From contig CM057233.1 of the NCBI GenBank assembly GCA_029891385.1, forward strand, positions 49,120,063 through 49,184,062: 64,000 nt of DNA, in the 5' to 3' direction. Below are positions 23,201-35,798 of the stretch, one piece after another (position 1 is the stretch's first letter; each line of letters begins with the position of its first letter). The notes under the pieces are model-generated. The model saw nothing but the letters and a program-made list of their open reading frames with translations. It ran no database searches and was not told where the DNA came from. This DNA comes from Erythroxylum novogranatense. Its lineage: Eukaryota; Streptophyta; Magnoliopsida; Malpighiales; Erythroxylaceae. The position numbers were made by a program, and so were the translations under genes.

Positions 23201-23977
23201 GATGAAATAATGTCGATGCTTATGGATGCAAAAACAAGTGACTACATGTATTTGTTTCCAACAGTCTTAACTGTTGGAGATATGCGTAAAGCTTATATTG
23301 TGGAGTGCGTAGAAACATAAGGTCAATATTTAGTTTTATTTGACTTTAGGCATATCAATCAATATCACAGTAATATCAGTCGAATATCATATGAGGTGTT
23401 ATGAGCACAGAAAGAGTTGAGTGTCTTTATATTGGATGAATAAGGCCTAAAAATAGTTTAAGGTTGGAAGTGATAGGTGATGTGGATGATAAGTGAAGTT
23501 GATGTGTATTAGGAATTAAGTGACTCAAGAAAAATGAATGAATTAGGAGGACCAACATCGAAGATTTGGAATAAAGTAAGATAGACACATGAGTTATGTG
23601 TTTTAATACTAAAGAGACGTGAATTTTCAAGAAAAAGATGAATTGTTTATGAGAGTATCACCTTGCCAAGGTGTACTCGTGTTAGAAAAAGTTAAGCTAA
23701 GCCATCAAAGCCAACATAAATTGGTCCACATGAAATTATTGTAAGAAAAGGGGCCATTAATGTATGAGTTTGTACTACCAACAAAGATGTCTTAAACGCA
23801 TAAAGTGTGTTATGTGAGTATGATAAGAAAAAGTGTTATAATCTGATTAAGATGTTTTGTTGGCATAGGAAATGAAAACTTGAGTGATCTGAAATATATT
23901 GAGGAAACAGACAAGATTGTGTGATATCTAAATAAGTAACTGGAAAAAAATTGATTGATTCCACTGACTATAGTCAA
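20251..23977 (+). pseudogene. Gypsy A internal region, heavily decayed gag-pol
   Basis: 3.7 kb of A-rich sequence with stops in all frames every few dozen codons. Coding origin shows clearly only near its right end (see next entry). At 3.7 kb, much of gag-pol must be deleted as well as mutated. An LTR-like stretch at 22270-22480 (taaagagctttaaactc, tctgcacgtagagc, tgattgagcc, aggcactcgatcacaac) resembles the LTR part at 19385-19560, which suggests an internal rearrangement. Confidence 0.7.
23610..23977 (+). pseudogene. Gypsy A integrase C-terminus and chromodomain remnant
   Basis: The plus strand reads YEFVLPTKMS*THKVCYVSM near 23763-23825, then SDLKYIEETDKI near 23885. These align with LAYRLALPSEMS.LHDVFHVSM and SDLSYVEEPVQI in family D. 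The GPY-type region precedes it in broken frames. This is the tail of a chromovirus polymerase; the remainder continues after the family B insertion at 32522. Confidence 0.75.
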
Positions 23978-23982
23978 GTAGA
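23978..23982. repeat. Left target-site duplication of gypsy B (GTAGA)
   Basis: GTAGA flanks the element on the left and is repeated at 32517-32521. The exact match shows that the LTR boundary lies at 23983 (TGTTGGGTCC), not at the inner TGTTGGACCCC. Confidence 0.92.
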
Positions 23983-26547
23983 TGTTGGGTCCGCAACCCA
24001 ACTACATACTTACCACTATCACACTTTCTCTGATACCACAAATGTTGGACCCCGTTCCCGGAATCCAACCTTCGCACACATATCATCATACTGCAGCGCG
24101 GTTCCTTGAAATCCTTTCTTGCTCTGCTACCAATCGAGATGAGCCCCGCTCTCGAAGTCCAACCATTGAACCATAAGCGTGGCGCAATCCAAAGAAATCG
24201 TGAAGTTGAGAGTCTCATACCATTCGATGTTCTCTTTTTCCATAACACATCTCATAAATAAATCAACAATAAAATCACAATCTAACATGCATATCCAATC
24301 CATAACTTTCTCCAGAATACCGAATTTCCACTCGACACCAGCCATACATAATTGCCTTAACATCCAATTCCGAGCCACAATACAATATTACTATCAAAAT
24401 CCAAATATACAGAAATATACAGCTCTCAACATTCTCAATACCAATCTAACTTAATAATACATCATATATACATATACAAATCGAAAACCTTCACTTCCCT
24501 TCACCCGATCTTCTTCTCATCACCTGTGGATGGGAATGAAGGGGGGTGAGCTTATAGCTCGTGGGTAACAGGTTTATAGCAAAGAACAAGCAAAACCGTT
24601 GAAAAGTTTATTTGGTATACAAAAGTCATAATCCATTCATAAAACTCTTTGCTCCCAAATTTCTCGGTCAAATCCGAAATCTTGAGTTCAAACTCGTAGT
24701 TGAAAAGTGTGGTTTCAAAATGAACAATGTTATCTTGTCAACACAATGTGTTCATTCAATCATCAATACAAAGGCTCAATTTATACACATAATGGACAGT
24801 TCATAGATGCAATGCACAAACAAATGGCTCGAGAGTTCCGTAAAACGATCCGGATAAACCGAAATTTATTCCGTAAATAAAACGAGTCCGATTTCTCAAG
24901 GATCTCGTGGCCTCAAGCGGGCAGCCGGGAGAAGGCTATACGTCGACGTGCACGTGACTCCATCCGTAACTCTCTTACCCAAACAAAACACATAACGAAT
25001 CGTTCCATGCTCAAAGCACATTTTTCAAAGCTTTCATGCTTTTCATGCTCTTTTCTTTCTTTTTCGAATATACAAAATGCCACAAATTTTCAAGGCATAA
25101 CATAAAGCATTTCAATGCATTCCGATCTTTATTTGAAATTCATCAAAAAGTTCATATGCTGAAATATGTAGCAATTTTCAAATCATTCAATAGAAACAAA
25201 ATGATATTTATGAAGTAATTGAAATCATTCTTGATTTGGGAGAAAACTTTAGTGGCTCATTACTATATCATAAACATGAAACCCACCTGAAATCCTTGCT
25301 CGGATACATGCATAAAAGATACCTCTCATCTTGATCCTCTTGCCTTCCTTGATTCCCTTTATCAAATGCAAAATTCCTATTCAAATAGGAATACAAATTA
25401 GGGATCCAATTATTGCATATGCACTAAGATAAATTCTAAACAAACCCAAACTCTGCCAAAAGTCCACACATTCAGGTCACTTTTTCCATAAAAGTCCCCA
25501 TTGTCTTACGTTTCTATTGACCTACCGAAAGGTATAAAATCTTAAAGACTGACTTAAAACTTCTTTTCTTCATAAAAATTGTAATCCTTTATTTCTAGAT
25601 CACAACGAATCCAAAATCACCTCATTTGGACATCTACATCAAAAGATATGCCCAAAATCTCCTTCGAAAAATTGGATGTTCGCCATGGCGAAGGTACGCC
25701 ACCGCATGGCGAGCCAAATCTCTTCGCACGTCGTGATTTAGTCTTCTTCGCACGTCGTGATTTAACGCTTCTCTTGCACGTCATGGCGTGCCTCCTTCAC
25801 ATGTCGCGCTAACGCTTCCCGCTCGTCGCGACGAATTTAATTATTATACGTCATGATTTAACTCCACGTCATGGCGTGTTCATACGACGTCGCGACGCAA
25901 GTGTCTCGAGCTCGACTCAAACCCAATTCCCTGCATTTTCCAACTTCAATCCTTCCCAAACTCAAATACAACACACCTAAGCCTTAGATCAAGCCTTATA
26001 CTACATTTCTAACCCATTCAAACCTTAAATCGATAATAAACTCATAAACCCACGAAATCTAGCCATTTCCCACTTTCAAACCCTAAAACCATCGATTCGA
26101 TATAACCAACCTATCTTTCAGTTTAATCCAACCAAAACAAGATTAAACAAAGCGAAACTTACCGAAATAGCTTCAAACTGTCGGAAATCCTCAAAGAACG
26201 AAATCCCTCTTCTCCTCTCTTCTCTTCTCCACCGACGGCTTCCTCTTCTTCTTCTTCTCTTTTCTTTTATTTCCTCCTCTTCTATTTTCCTTCTTCTTCT
26301 TAATCCTACTTAATTGTGCAATGTCCATTTTGCCCTTTCATATAAGCCTTAAGTCTTAAAATCTTAAGTACCAAGACCAAAATTTCCTCATAAACTTTTA
26401 CCCTATAATATCCATTTATACCACATTAACCTCAAATAAACCGCAATTATCCACTAATATTCTCAAATTAATCAAACTAAGCCATAAACACATAATTATC
26501 ACAATCCATGCTTAATGACATCATAAAAAAAAATTCGGGGCCTAACA
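23983..26547 (-). mobile_element. Gypsy family B, 3' LTR (2565 bp)
   Basis: Plus-strand ends are TGTTGGGTCCGC...GGGCCTAACA. The partner at 29952-32516 is the same length and nearly identical except for a GC-rich block (25685-25915). The first 59 bp contain an old primer-binding-site copy (ctctgataccac at 24030) followed by a second LTR-end-like TGTTGGACCCC (24042). Donor-like and purine-rich motifs match the right copy, but here the donor CAG|GTAAGT is altered (ttaccga at 26160). Confidence 0.95.
25685..25915. repeat. GC-rich CpG palindrome block in LTR B (left copy, altered)
   Basis: Repeated short units around CGTCGTGA, CATGGCG and CGTCGCGACG in an otherwise AT-rich LTR. Compared with 31643-31870 this copy repeatedly has CATGG where the other has CGCGG or CACGG, and GATTTA where the other has GACGA or GATGA. 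Confidence 0.8.
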
Positions 26548-26562
26548 TTTCTCCCCCTCTTA
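26548..26562 (-). promoter_or_regulatory. Gypsy B polypurine tract
   Basis: Minus strand reads AAGAGGGGGAGAAA directly before the 3' LTR start (TGTTAGGCCCC in sense), preceded by AATTTCGAGGACGAAATTTC (26565-26585), a sequence characteristic of Tekay/Del-type chromoviruses. It primes plus-strand DNA. Confidence 0.9.
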
Positions 26563-29500
26563 AAAGAAATTTCGTCCTCGAAATTCTTATCTGATCGAAC
26601 AGGAGTGCAGGATGCTCTTCCATTCCTCTGTTAACTTCATCACTTGAATACTTTCTTCCAAATGACCGTGGTCAACAGATTTACTTGGTCTTTCATCCTC
26701 TTGATAGGCAATTCACTTCCTTAACTAGTTCTTCATTATTCTTCAACTCACTTTCAATTTTCCCATTTCCTATGTCGCTAAAATCAATACCATATTGTAT
26801 CAATATGTCCTTAACATACTCACGAATATCACATTTCGAATCCAAGACATCTCTTGTCAGAAGCACTAACTCATAATCATTTCATACAGTCCAATCATAT
26901 TGGGCTTAGCAAATCCTTTGTCATCACTTGAACACACCTTGTACCCCATGAGCACACCCTGAAAGGTGATACCCTCAGAGACAAATCATCTTTCACTTGC
27001 TAATTCACATCACTTAGTATCGGTACCTTTAATCCTTACGATTATCTCACTGATTTCCATGTCCTTAGCACAAATCCACCTAATTCATCCATCTTTCTTG
27101 AATCACTTAATATTACCTGTCTATAGCATCTCCAATTCTAGCCTCCAATAGGCTTTACTCATCATAATACGAAAGTGATGACTCTTTCTATCATCAAACT
27201 CATCATACAACTTGGTAACGATTGTGATGCTTAAGGTCAAATCAAACCATACATTGGTCTTAAGCATATCTCCGACAGTTAAGATCGTCGACAATTCAAA
27301 CTTTTCACACTTGACATTCTAGACGATAGCTTAAATCACCACTTATACTTTTCTCGATGCCTCTTTGCTCAATCATCCTCGCCGGACACATACTTCTTAT
27401 CTCAATCACCCGTATCCTTTTTCCTACTCGAGCTCAAAATTCACATTCGCTTTCAATTTCTTGATAAGGTTCACAATTCCTGAATTCTCTATTTGCACTT
27501 TGTTCATGTGAAACCGATCTTACATTTTCTCGTGACTAATGGCACATCCTTTTGCCCCAATTCGATTCCATTCAAAGACTCTTTATTGCACTACATCGGA
27601 TAACCTCTATATCTGAATTCATACTTCATTGCTATCAATTTCTATTCAATGCATCCGATTGCAGATTAGCTTTACCATTTTGCTCTCATTTGCTCAAAGA
27701 TAATTTGTCTGAAATTTTTTTTACCCATTGTCTCGACCGCATTTCACGATCTATATACCTTACACACAATCAAAAAAATTTCTGTGCATATAATGTCTCC
27801 AGCTTCCAAGCAATCACTACAACAACACTTTTCAATTCCTGTATCAACACTCAACTTATGAGGTTTCAATAGTTTCCATACACACAAATTCACTTCATTT
27901 TACTGCTTTGAATCTTATTCTGATCTCTTCTGCAACCATCCTGGTATACTATACCACTGCATTTCCAAATCCAGAGAATATAAGGAATATCGGTAATATA
28001 ATTCCTCAAATTTTGTTTTACCTTCATTGCACATACGATTTACTCATTTTGCCACAAGAAGTCAACCTATTCTTCTCAACTCTTCGAATACACTTAACAT
28101 ATCATGAAACTTCGCTTGGATCACTTTCATCTTTGATACTAACTTGAGAAAATATTGTCAAAACTCCATATGTCCACTATTGGTTCTAACAATTCCTCAA
28201 TTAACTGATTCCTCCATAAGATACTATTACCTCTTGTTCTTTTCAATTTCCCAATTGTGCTTCCTTGCTTAACTGATTTTCTCCATTCTTTAGATTTCCT
28301 CATATTTCGCATTGACGTATTCTAATATCTGCTCATTTATGCTCTGAGCTTGTCACATCTTCATCTGATAAATTTGCATTTCCCGAACATACTTACCCAT
28401 CAATTTTAGGAATCCACCCTCATAGTCGGATCCTTTACACTCTCAGTAGTATCTTCTACCTCTTTTACTTGAGTCTCCGCTAGGGATAGAATTCCAATAC
28501 TCACTTTCGAATCATTACATATTCCTTTCTGATCAGTTCTTTCATTGCTCATCTGCTTAATCTAACTTAGTGAAATTCTTCTTCAAAAGAGAATTTCTTG
28601 CTACTATCATAGATACCATCCATACTATTCATACAAATCTTTATCAATCACTTACTATCATCATCACATCATCAGCTACTTTAATCCTCAAGAAAACCAA
28701 TTTCTCTCATCCTCATACGGTGATAATGTTCAAGACACTCAGAACTCAATGGAGTAACGAACATACTCACTATCACATATACTTGGTTGGGCATCGACAG
28801 AGTCATGCCATTCTGTCCGCATTTTTACTCCTTAAAATCACCAATTCATATCTTACACAATTTATACCTTGATCGTAATTGACCTTGACAACAGTTCTCT
28901 CCTTATCGAACATACTAATCACAAATTTTATGTTAGTTTTTCCAAAATTCACCTTTTCTCATGCTATACCATTTCATCATGGATCCATTACCACATTGGG
29001 TGCATAGGACTCACTACCTTGCCCTACAGAATGTCAGAGAGTCGGGTGCAACTGATCCTTTCAGAACTCCTCGCGTCCTTCTACGAGATGGAGTTCTTCA
29101 TTCTTTTCCTCAATCTCATTCATGCATAATCTTATACACATTTATGATCTTTCCTAACTACATACCATTTCATTCGCCTCATATAAGGTCATTTATGTCT
29201 ACTTCATTTCTTTTCTCTATTTCCTCACTTCTATCTCATTTTCCAAAATCATTTGTTTCATCTTCCACATGTATCTCCTCAATCAATTCAAACTCTCGAT
29301 ACATAATCATCGTGAACTTCGACCTCAATTCCACAAATTTCCTCGCATCGTGGATCATAACTCTTGTCAAATTAATCGAACGACCACTTTGGTTCCAGCT
29401 TTCTCGTCTTAAGATCATAATCAAAGTTATGCTTCCATTGTACTCTACTTGAACACTCTAATCTCATCTTGTATACTCATATCCCTATATTTCTCAAACA

Positions 29501-29932
29501 ATCCATGGCAATACATTCGTATCTATATCACTTTCTCGCCTCAAATTCTTAACACTTTCTTCACAACTCAATATTCCTTAACACATTTCACTAGCTAATC
29601 ATCCCATTTCTTAAGGAATCCCATATGGACCAATCATCATTTCATACTTAACCTATCGATCTTCCATACATATCTTTCTATTCTTTATCTCATCTTTCAA
29701 ACTTTTATCTCACACATGGAGATTCAACATCAACTTACCCCAATTCGTCACAAAATTCAAATCTCAAATTTCGTATCACATTCCTAAACTTAATCAACAT
29801 TCTTGTCAATCTAGTCAAACAAGCACCTTGGTTCCTCAAATAATTCACGAAAATTCCTCCACAGCAAAATCACATTCTCACTAGCCATTCAGACACTTTA
29901 CAACCATAAGCGCCCATGCAAGATCATAATGC
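26563..29932 (-). pseudogene. Gypsy B internal region, decayed and shortened
   Basis: 3.4 kb without any long frame on the minus strand. Near 26700-26590 the minus strand reads DHGHLEESIQVMKLTEEW, the broken counterpart of the chromodomain tail (NHSSEEATWETEEHMRRQYP in D), so it derives from gag-pol. The rest is too diverged to assign domains. With no protein of its own, this copy must have moved with proteins from a relative, or decayed after insertion. Confidence 0.65.
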
Positions 29933-29933
29933 T

Positions 29934-29951
29934 GGGCTCTAATACCACAAA
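29934..29951 (-). promoter_or_regulatory. Gypsy B functional primer-binding site
   Basis: Minus strand reads TTTGTGGTATTAGAGCCCAG next to the LTR end at 29952. A second, better match (TGGTATCAGAGC, minus, 29995-30006) lies inside the LTR. Confidence 0.85.
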
Positions 29952-32516
29952 TGTTGGGTCCGCAACCCAACTACATACTTACCACTATCACACTTGCTCT
30001 GATACCACAAATGTTGGACCCCATTCCTGGAATCCAACCTTCGCACACATATCATCATACTACAGCGCGGTTCCTTGAAATCCTTTCTTGCTATGCTACC
30101 AATCGAGATGAGCCCCGCTCTCGAAGTCCAACCATTGAACCATAAGCGTGGCGCAATCTAAAGAAATCGCGAAGTTGAGAGTCTCATACCATTCGATGTT
30201 CTCTTTTTCCATAACACATCTCATAAATAAATCAACAATAAAATCACAATCTAACATACATATCCAATCCATAACTTTCTCCAGAATACCGAATTTCCAC
30301 TCGACACCAGCCATACATAATGCCTTAACATCAAATTCCGAGCCACAATACAATATTACTATCAAAATCCGAATATACAAAAATATACAGCTCTCAACAT
30401 TCTCAATACCAATCTAACTTAATAATACATCATATATACATATACAAATCGAAAACCTTCACTTCCCTTCACCGATCTTCTTCTCATCACCGTGGATGGA
30501 ATGAAGGGGTGAGCTTATAGCTCGTGGGTAACAGGTTTATAGCAAAGAACAAGCAAAACTGTTGAAAAGTTTATTTGGTATACAAAAGTCATAATCCATT
30601 CATAAAACTCTTTGCTCCCAAATTTCTCGGTCAAATCTGAAATCTTGAGTTCAAACTCATAGTTGAAAAGTGTGGTTTCAAAATGAACAATGTTATCATG
30701 TCAACACAATGTGTTCATTCAATCATCAATACAAAGGCTCAATTTATACACATAATGGACAATTCATAGATGCAATGCAAAAACAAATGGCTCGAGAGTT
30801 CTGTAAAACTATCCGGATAAACCGAAGTTTATTCCGTAAACAAAACGAGTCCGATTTCTCAAGGATCTCGTGGCCTCAAGCGGGCAGCCGGGAGAAGGCT
30901 ATACGTCGACGTGCACGTGACTCCATCCGTAACTCTCTTACCCAAACAAAACACATAACGAATCGTTCCATGCTCAAAGCACATTTTTCAAAGCTTTCAT
31001 GCTTTTCATGCTCTTTTCTTTCTTTTTCGAATATACAAAATGCCAAGAATTTTCAAGGCATAACATAAAGCATTTCAATGCATTCCGATCTTTATTTGAA
31101 ATTCATCAAAAAGTTCATATGCTGAAATATGTAGCATTTTTCAAATCATTCAATAGAAACAAAACGATATTTATGAAGTAATTGAAATTATTCTTGATTT
31201 GGGAGAAAACTTTAGTGGCTCATTACTATATCATAAACATGAAACCCACCTGAAATCCTCGCTCGGATACATGCATAAAAGATACCTCTCATCTTGATCC
31301 TCTTGCCTTCCTTGATTCCTTTTATCAAATGCAAAATTCCTATTCAAATAGGAATACAAATTAGGGATCCAATTATTGCATATGCACTAAGATAAATTCT
31401 AAACAAACCTAAACTCTGCCAAAAGTCCACACATTCGGGTCACTTTTTTCATAAAAGTCCCCATTGTCTTACGTTTCTATTGACCTACCGAAAGGTATAA
31501 AATCTTAAAGACTGACTTAAAACTTCTTTTCTTCATAAAAATTGTAATCCTTTATTTCTAGATCACAACGAATCTAAAATCACCTCATTTGGACATCTAC
31601 ATCAAAAGATATGCCCAAAAATCTCCTTCGGAAAAATTGGATGTTCGCCGCGGCGAAGGTACGCTCACTGCGGCGAGCCAAATCTCTTCGCACGTCGTGA
31701 CGAGTCTTCTTCGCACGTCGCGATGAACGCTTCTCTTGCACATCGCGGTGTGCCTCCTTCACATGTCGCGGCGAACGCTTCCCCGCTCGTCGCGACGAAT
31801 TTAATTATTATACATTGCGACGAACTCCACATCACGGCGTGTTCATATGCACGTCGCGACGTGCGGGTCTGGAGCTCGACTCCGAAACCCAATTCCCTGC
31901 ATTTTCCAACTTCAATCCCTTCCCAAACTCAAATACAACACACCTAAGCCTTAGATCAAGCCTTATACTACATTTCTAACCCATTCAAACCTTAAAATCA
32001 GACACAAACTCATAAACCCACGAAATCTAGCCATTTCCCACTTTCAAACCCTAAAACCATCGATTCTGCTATAACCAACCTATCTTTCAGTTTAATCCAA
32101 CCAAAATAAGATTAAACAAAGCGAAACTTACCTGGAAATAGCTTCAAACCGTTTGAAATCCTCAAAGAACGAAATCCTCTTCTCCTCTCTTCTTTCTCCA
32201 CCGACGACTTTCCTCTTCTTCTTCTTCTCTTTCTTTTCTTTCCTCCTCTTCTATTTTCCTTCTTCTTCTTAATCCTACTTAATTGTGCAATGTCCATTTT
32301 GCCCTTTCATATAAGCCTTAAGTCTTAAAATCTTAAGTACCAAGACCAAAATTCCCTCATAAACTTTTACCCTATAATATCCATTTATACCACATTAACC
32401 TCAAATAAACCGCAATTATCCACTAATATTCTCAAATTAATCAAACTAAGCCATAAACACATAATTATCACAATCCATGCTTAATGACATCATAAAAAAA
32501 AATTTGGGGCCTAACA
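29952..32516 (-). mobile_element. Gypsy family B, 5' LTR (2565 bp)
   Basis: Same ends as the left copy, and flanked on the right by target duplication GTAGA (32517-32521). In sense it begins TGTTAGGCCCCAAATTT, has GAAGAAGAAGAGG tracts (32180-32270), a perfect donor CAG|GTAAGT (32134-32126), the GC-rich block, an AG|GTGGGT near 31250, and a GAGCT stem-loop near 30515. It ends over a captured primer-binding site at 29995-30010. Confidence 0.95.
31643..31870. repeat. GC-rich CpG palindrome block in LTR B (right copy)
   Basis: Units such as CGCCGCGGCG, CGTCGCGA and CACGTCGCGACGTGC, rich in CGCG and CCGCGG palindromes. Related blocks occur in the family D LTRs at 51965-52200 and 59195-59370. No convincing protein is encoded. 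Confidence 0.8.
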
Positions 32517-32643
32517 GTAGAAGAGGTTATTCAAATGATGAAGTAATTGGGTAATGGGAAAAAAAAGAGGAAATAATATCCCTACCTTTTTGATCAATCA
32601 GATAAGAATTTCGAGGATAAAATTTCTTTAAGAAGGGGAAAAT
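32517..32643 (+). pseudogene. Gypsy A pol tail and polypurine tract, after the B insertion
   Basis: GTAGA at 32517-32521 is the right target duplication of B. The plus frame then reads EEVIQMMK..., the continuation of the decayed chromodomain tail. It is followed by aatttcgaggataaaatttc and the polypurine tract AGAAGGGGAAAAT ending at 32643, against the 3' LTR. Confidence 0.85.
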
Positions 32644-35600
32644 TGTAACATCCCATTACCTATGATAAGATTTTAATAGTGAACATGAGAAATTTCTGAG
32701 AAGTTAGAACACACAATTCATGCTTATGCAAAATATGGCATATACATACGTGATAATATTGATTTTTGCACAATAATATGATTGTACATGCATTCATGAC
32801 ATTTTTCGGGTATAATTGTTTTATAAATGTGATTATATTAAGAATTTTGGTTTAAATGTGTTGGTGTTGCTACTTGTTGTGTCAAAAATTTTGGTGAATC
32901 TTAGGAAATTTCAAAATTTTAGGGTACATTTGGACTAGGACAAAGGTCAAGTGGTAGGATAAATTGATTAACGAAAAATTTGAATGATTTAGCCTATAAT
33001 AGTGTGACAAATGTGCTAGTAAGTTGATGACATTTGGCATAGTTAAATTGGTGATAAATGGACTAGTAATGAATTGACAAATGGACCAATCATTATGTGA
33101 CAAATGGGCTGGTTAGTTGATGACAAACGACATTGACAAATGGACAAGTGACTACTGTACTTAAATGACATGTGACCTAGCTTTAATGGTGACATTTGGT
33201 ATCTTATGGAAGGGATAAGTAGCTTACATGCTTAAGGACACATGTTGAAATAATATGGTGACATCTAACACCTTAGGTGTAAAGTTTCTGCATGTTGTTT
33301 CAACCAAACTCATTATCTTCTCTTCTCATCTCTTACCACTGAAACTTGCTGCTGTCTTCCCCTTCTTGTGTTTTGCTTGAAGCTATGCTAAATTACCACA
33401 CTAAATACATGCTTTTACCAATCACAAAATAGCTAAAGAACCAGCTAAATATTGTTGTTTCATCATAGCTGAAAGTCATTTAATTCCATCTTGAATGTGT
33501 GATGATTCTGCATGTTTGGAGTACTGATTTGGAGTGATCTTTTGATCTGGGATTAGAACTGAACAAGTAAGTAAAATATTAGTGTTTATGGCATGTTAAA
33601 TGGTTCGAGAATGATTTGTGAATTGGACTGAAATGCATGAGATATTGGTGAAGATGTATGTTGGATTGTTATGAACTAGAGAATTTTCATTGAATAGACT
33701 TCAGTATTTTGATAATATCTTGAATTGTAAATATACAAATAAATTGAATCTTCATTCATAAAAAATTAGAGACACATGTCTACAACTTCCTTCAAGAAGT
33801 CGAAGGTTAATTCTATCTCTAAATATTTCAAAATATGGCCGTTACAGTTTTTAAAACAATCTTAAATGTTTTGAGTATAACTTTTAGTATACTAAATAAA
33901 ATTGTATGATTTTGGTCCTATTAGAAACCAGAAACATAGTGGAACAATTGGCTAGAAGAAAGTGTTACTGAATTACACCATTTTCCGTGTCATAATGATC
34001 ATGCAATGTTATCCCGAAAGGGGGTGTTAGGATGAAAATGCTAAGGTGTGTTGGAATTTGATAACTGGAATGTTTTTACTGAACATACTTCGGTAGTTTC
34101 ACTATATTTTGATTTTTAGATTTATAAATTAAATGATTCTTGATTTAAATTGAACTATAGACATTTGGCTACAAATGTTAAGAAGAAATTAAATTTGAAT
34201 TATATCCTTAAGGGTCTTGAAATTGAGTTTGAAAGTAAGTTTTGGCTTAGGTAGTAGCACTACCAAGGACAAAAATCAGTTCATGTTGTTATTGAATAAA
34301 CTTTATTGATATAGGCATAATTTAGGCAATGATGTCTTCATAAAAGTTATAGCTTATTATCTTAGCTTTAAATTGACATAAATTTTGTAATTTTTGGATA
34401 TTGGAATTAAGAGATATGAGGTGTACAACTTGAATGCATAATCATGCATTAGCCAAAATTTCAAATGCACATAGTCTATGGTAATTTGAGCATAACTCAT
34501 AGAATAATTAATCAAATTGAATGATCTTGGTATCATTAGAAACTCAAAACATTGGTAAACAACTTTCCAGAAGAAAGTATTGCCTGATTTTGACAATTTC
34601 CTTATCAGATTAATTATACAAAGTTGACCCGTATGTATGTTAAACCCAAAATCTGAGGTGGTCAATAAAGTTTTGTAATTGGCTTCACATTGATTAATTA
34701 TGGCCCAAATTATGAATACAAATGGCATTAATGAGGGATTGGATATCTGAATGAATTGATGATAAGGAACACAATATGATAGCCGGGATTGTCATTGAAT
34801 ATGTATTGTGCATACTTTCTATACATCGATGTGCATCAAAGAATACATTTACATTTGTGCAAAATTGTGATCTTTGTAAATATGTTTGTATGATATAGAG
34901 GAACTCATTGCACGCCAGTCAAACATTGTCGGACCACCCAGGCAATAGCATATTGGAGCGTACTATGAGTCAACCTAGATGATTTCCTAGGATTAATTTG
35001 ATTTGATTCGTTTACACTTCCAATATTATTGAATTGTTTGTGATCTATTTCTGAATTTTGGACTTGAAGTCCGAGGAGTATAATAGTTGGGAATGCATTG
35101 GAAGTGCTTTGATTTGATGAAAAATCCTGTACGATATGTGAATTCTCAACGAAAGTTGAATGCGAGACTTAGGTCTGATGATAATGAGTTTCTGATTGAA
35201 CATCATATGTGATTATCTGATATGACATAATCAATATTAGATGCATTTCATAAAATGCATGCTCAAATAAAGGCGTTATGCCTTGAGTAGCCGGTATGAA
35301 GCGCTTCCACGTAGAGCTTTGCTACGTGATATATGTTCTGCACATAGAGTTATGCTCCGTGATTCTGACTGAGCCCTATAGGACAATATTTGAATAAGCA
35401 TGTGATAGGCACTCGGTCACAACAATAAGAACGAATGTGAGTCTCATGCATATAGCATTATAAGATCGAAATCTATTGAATGATTTGCAAAGCTAAAATG
35501 AGTGATAAATCAATATGAACTGTTTGCTATACTTGGCCACGTGAATTGTGTGATCATATATCAGGAATGTAAATATAATCTGAATGAATATCTGTGAAAT

Positions 35601-35793
35601 ATGTGATATGTGTATGTGATCCAGTGAAATCATCAATGATGGTTCACTCAACTGAGTTCGCAAAACTCATCAAAATTGTAACGTGTCTTTTCAAGCTTTA
35701 TAAAGGTCTCCAGAAAGGCTTCGAGTAAGAGTTTTAGGTCGAGATCAGTATGCACCTGCATATGTATTTCTTTATATTGTGTTGAAAGTGTAA
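32644..35793 (+). mobile_element. Gypsy A 3' LTR, first part
   Basis: Starts TGTAACATCCCATTACC and follows the 5' LTR until agtgtaa, where family C is inserted at TCTTA (35794-35798). It lacks a short stretch near 33840 that the 5' LTR has (17945-17975), and has an insertion at 33358-33445. The GTGAGT donor of the 5' LTR is here ATGAGT (34964-34974). The double hairpin is at 35632-35680. Confidence 0.93.
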
Positions 35794-35798
35794 TCTTA
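35794..35798. repeat. Left target-site duplication of element C (TCTTA)
   Basis: TCTTA is repeated at 40572-40576. Removing 35799-40576 restores LTR A to agtgtaatcttaggtgttg, matching the 5' LTR (agtgtagtattaagtgttg). Confidence 0.93.

Noticed and set aside
24179..24454. Matching plus-strand frames at 24179 and 30148 as a conserved gene pair
   Set aside because: They are the same place in the two LTRs of gypsy B; the conservation reflects LTR identity.
28961..29452. 163-codon plus-strand frame as a host gene
   Set aside because: Composition follows the AT-rich strand, there is no domain, and it lies antisense within decayed gypsy B.
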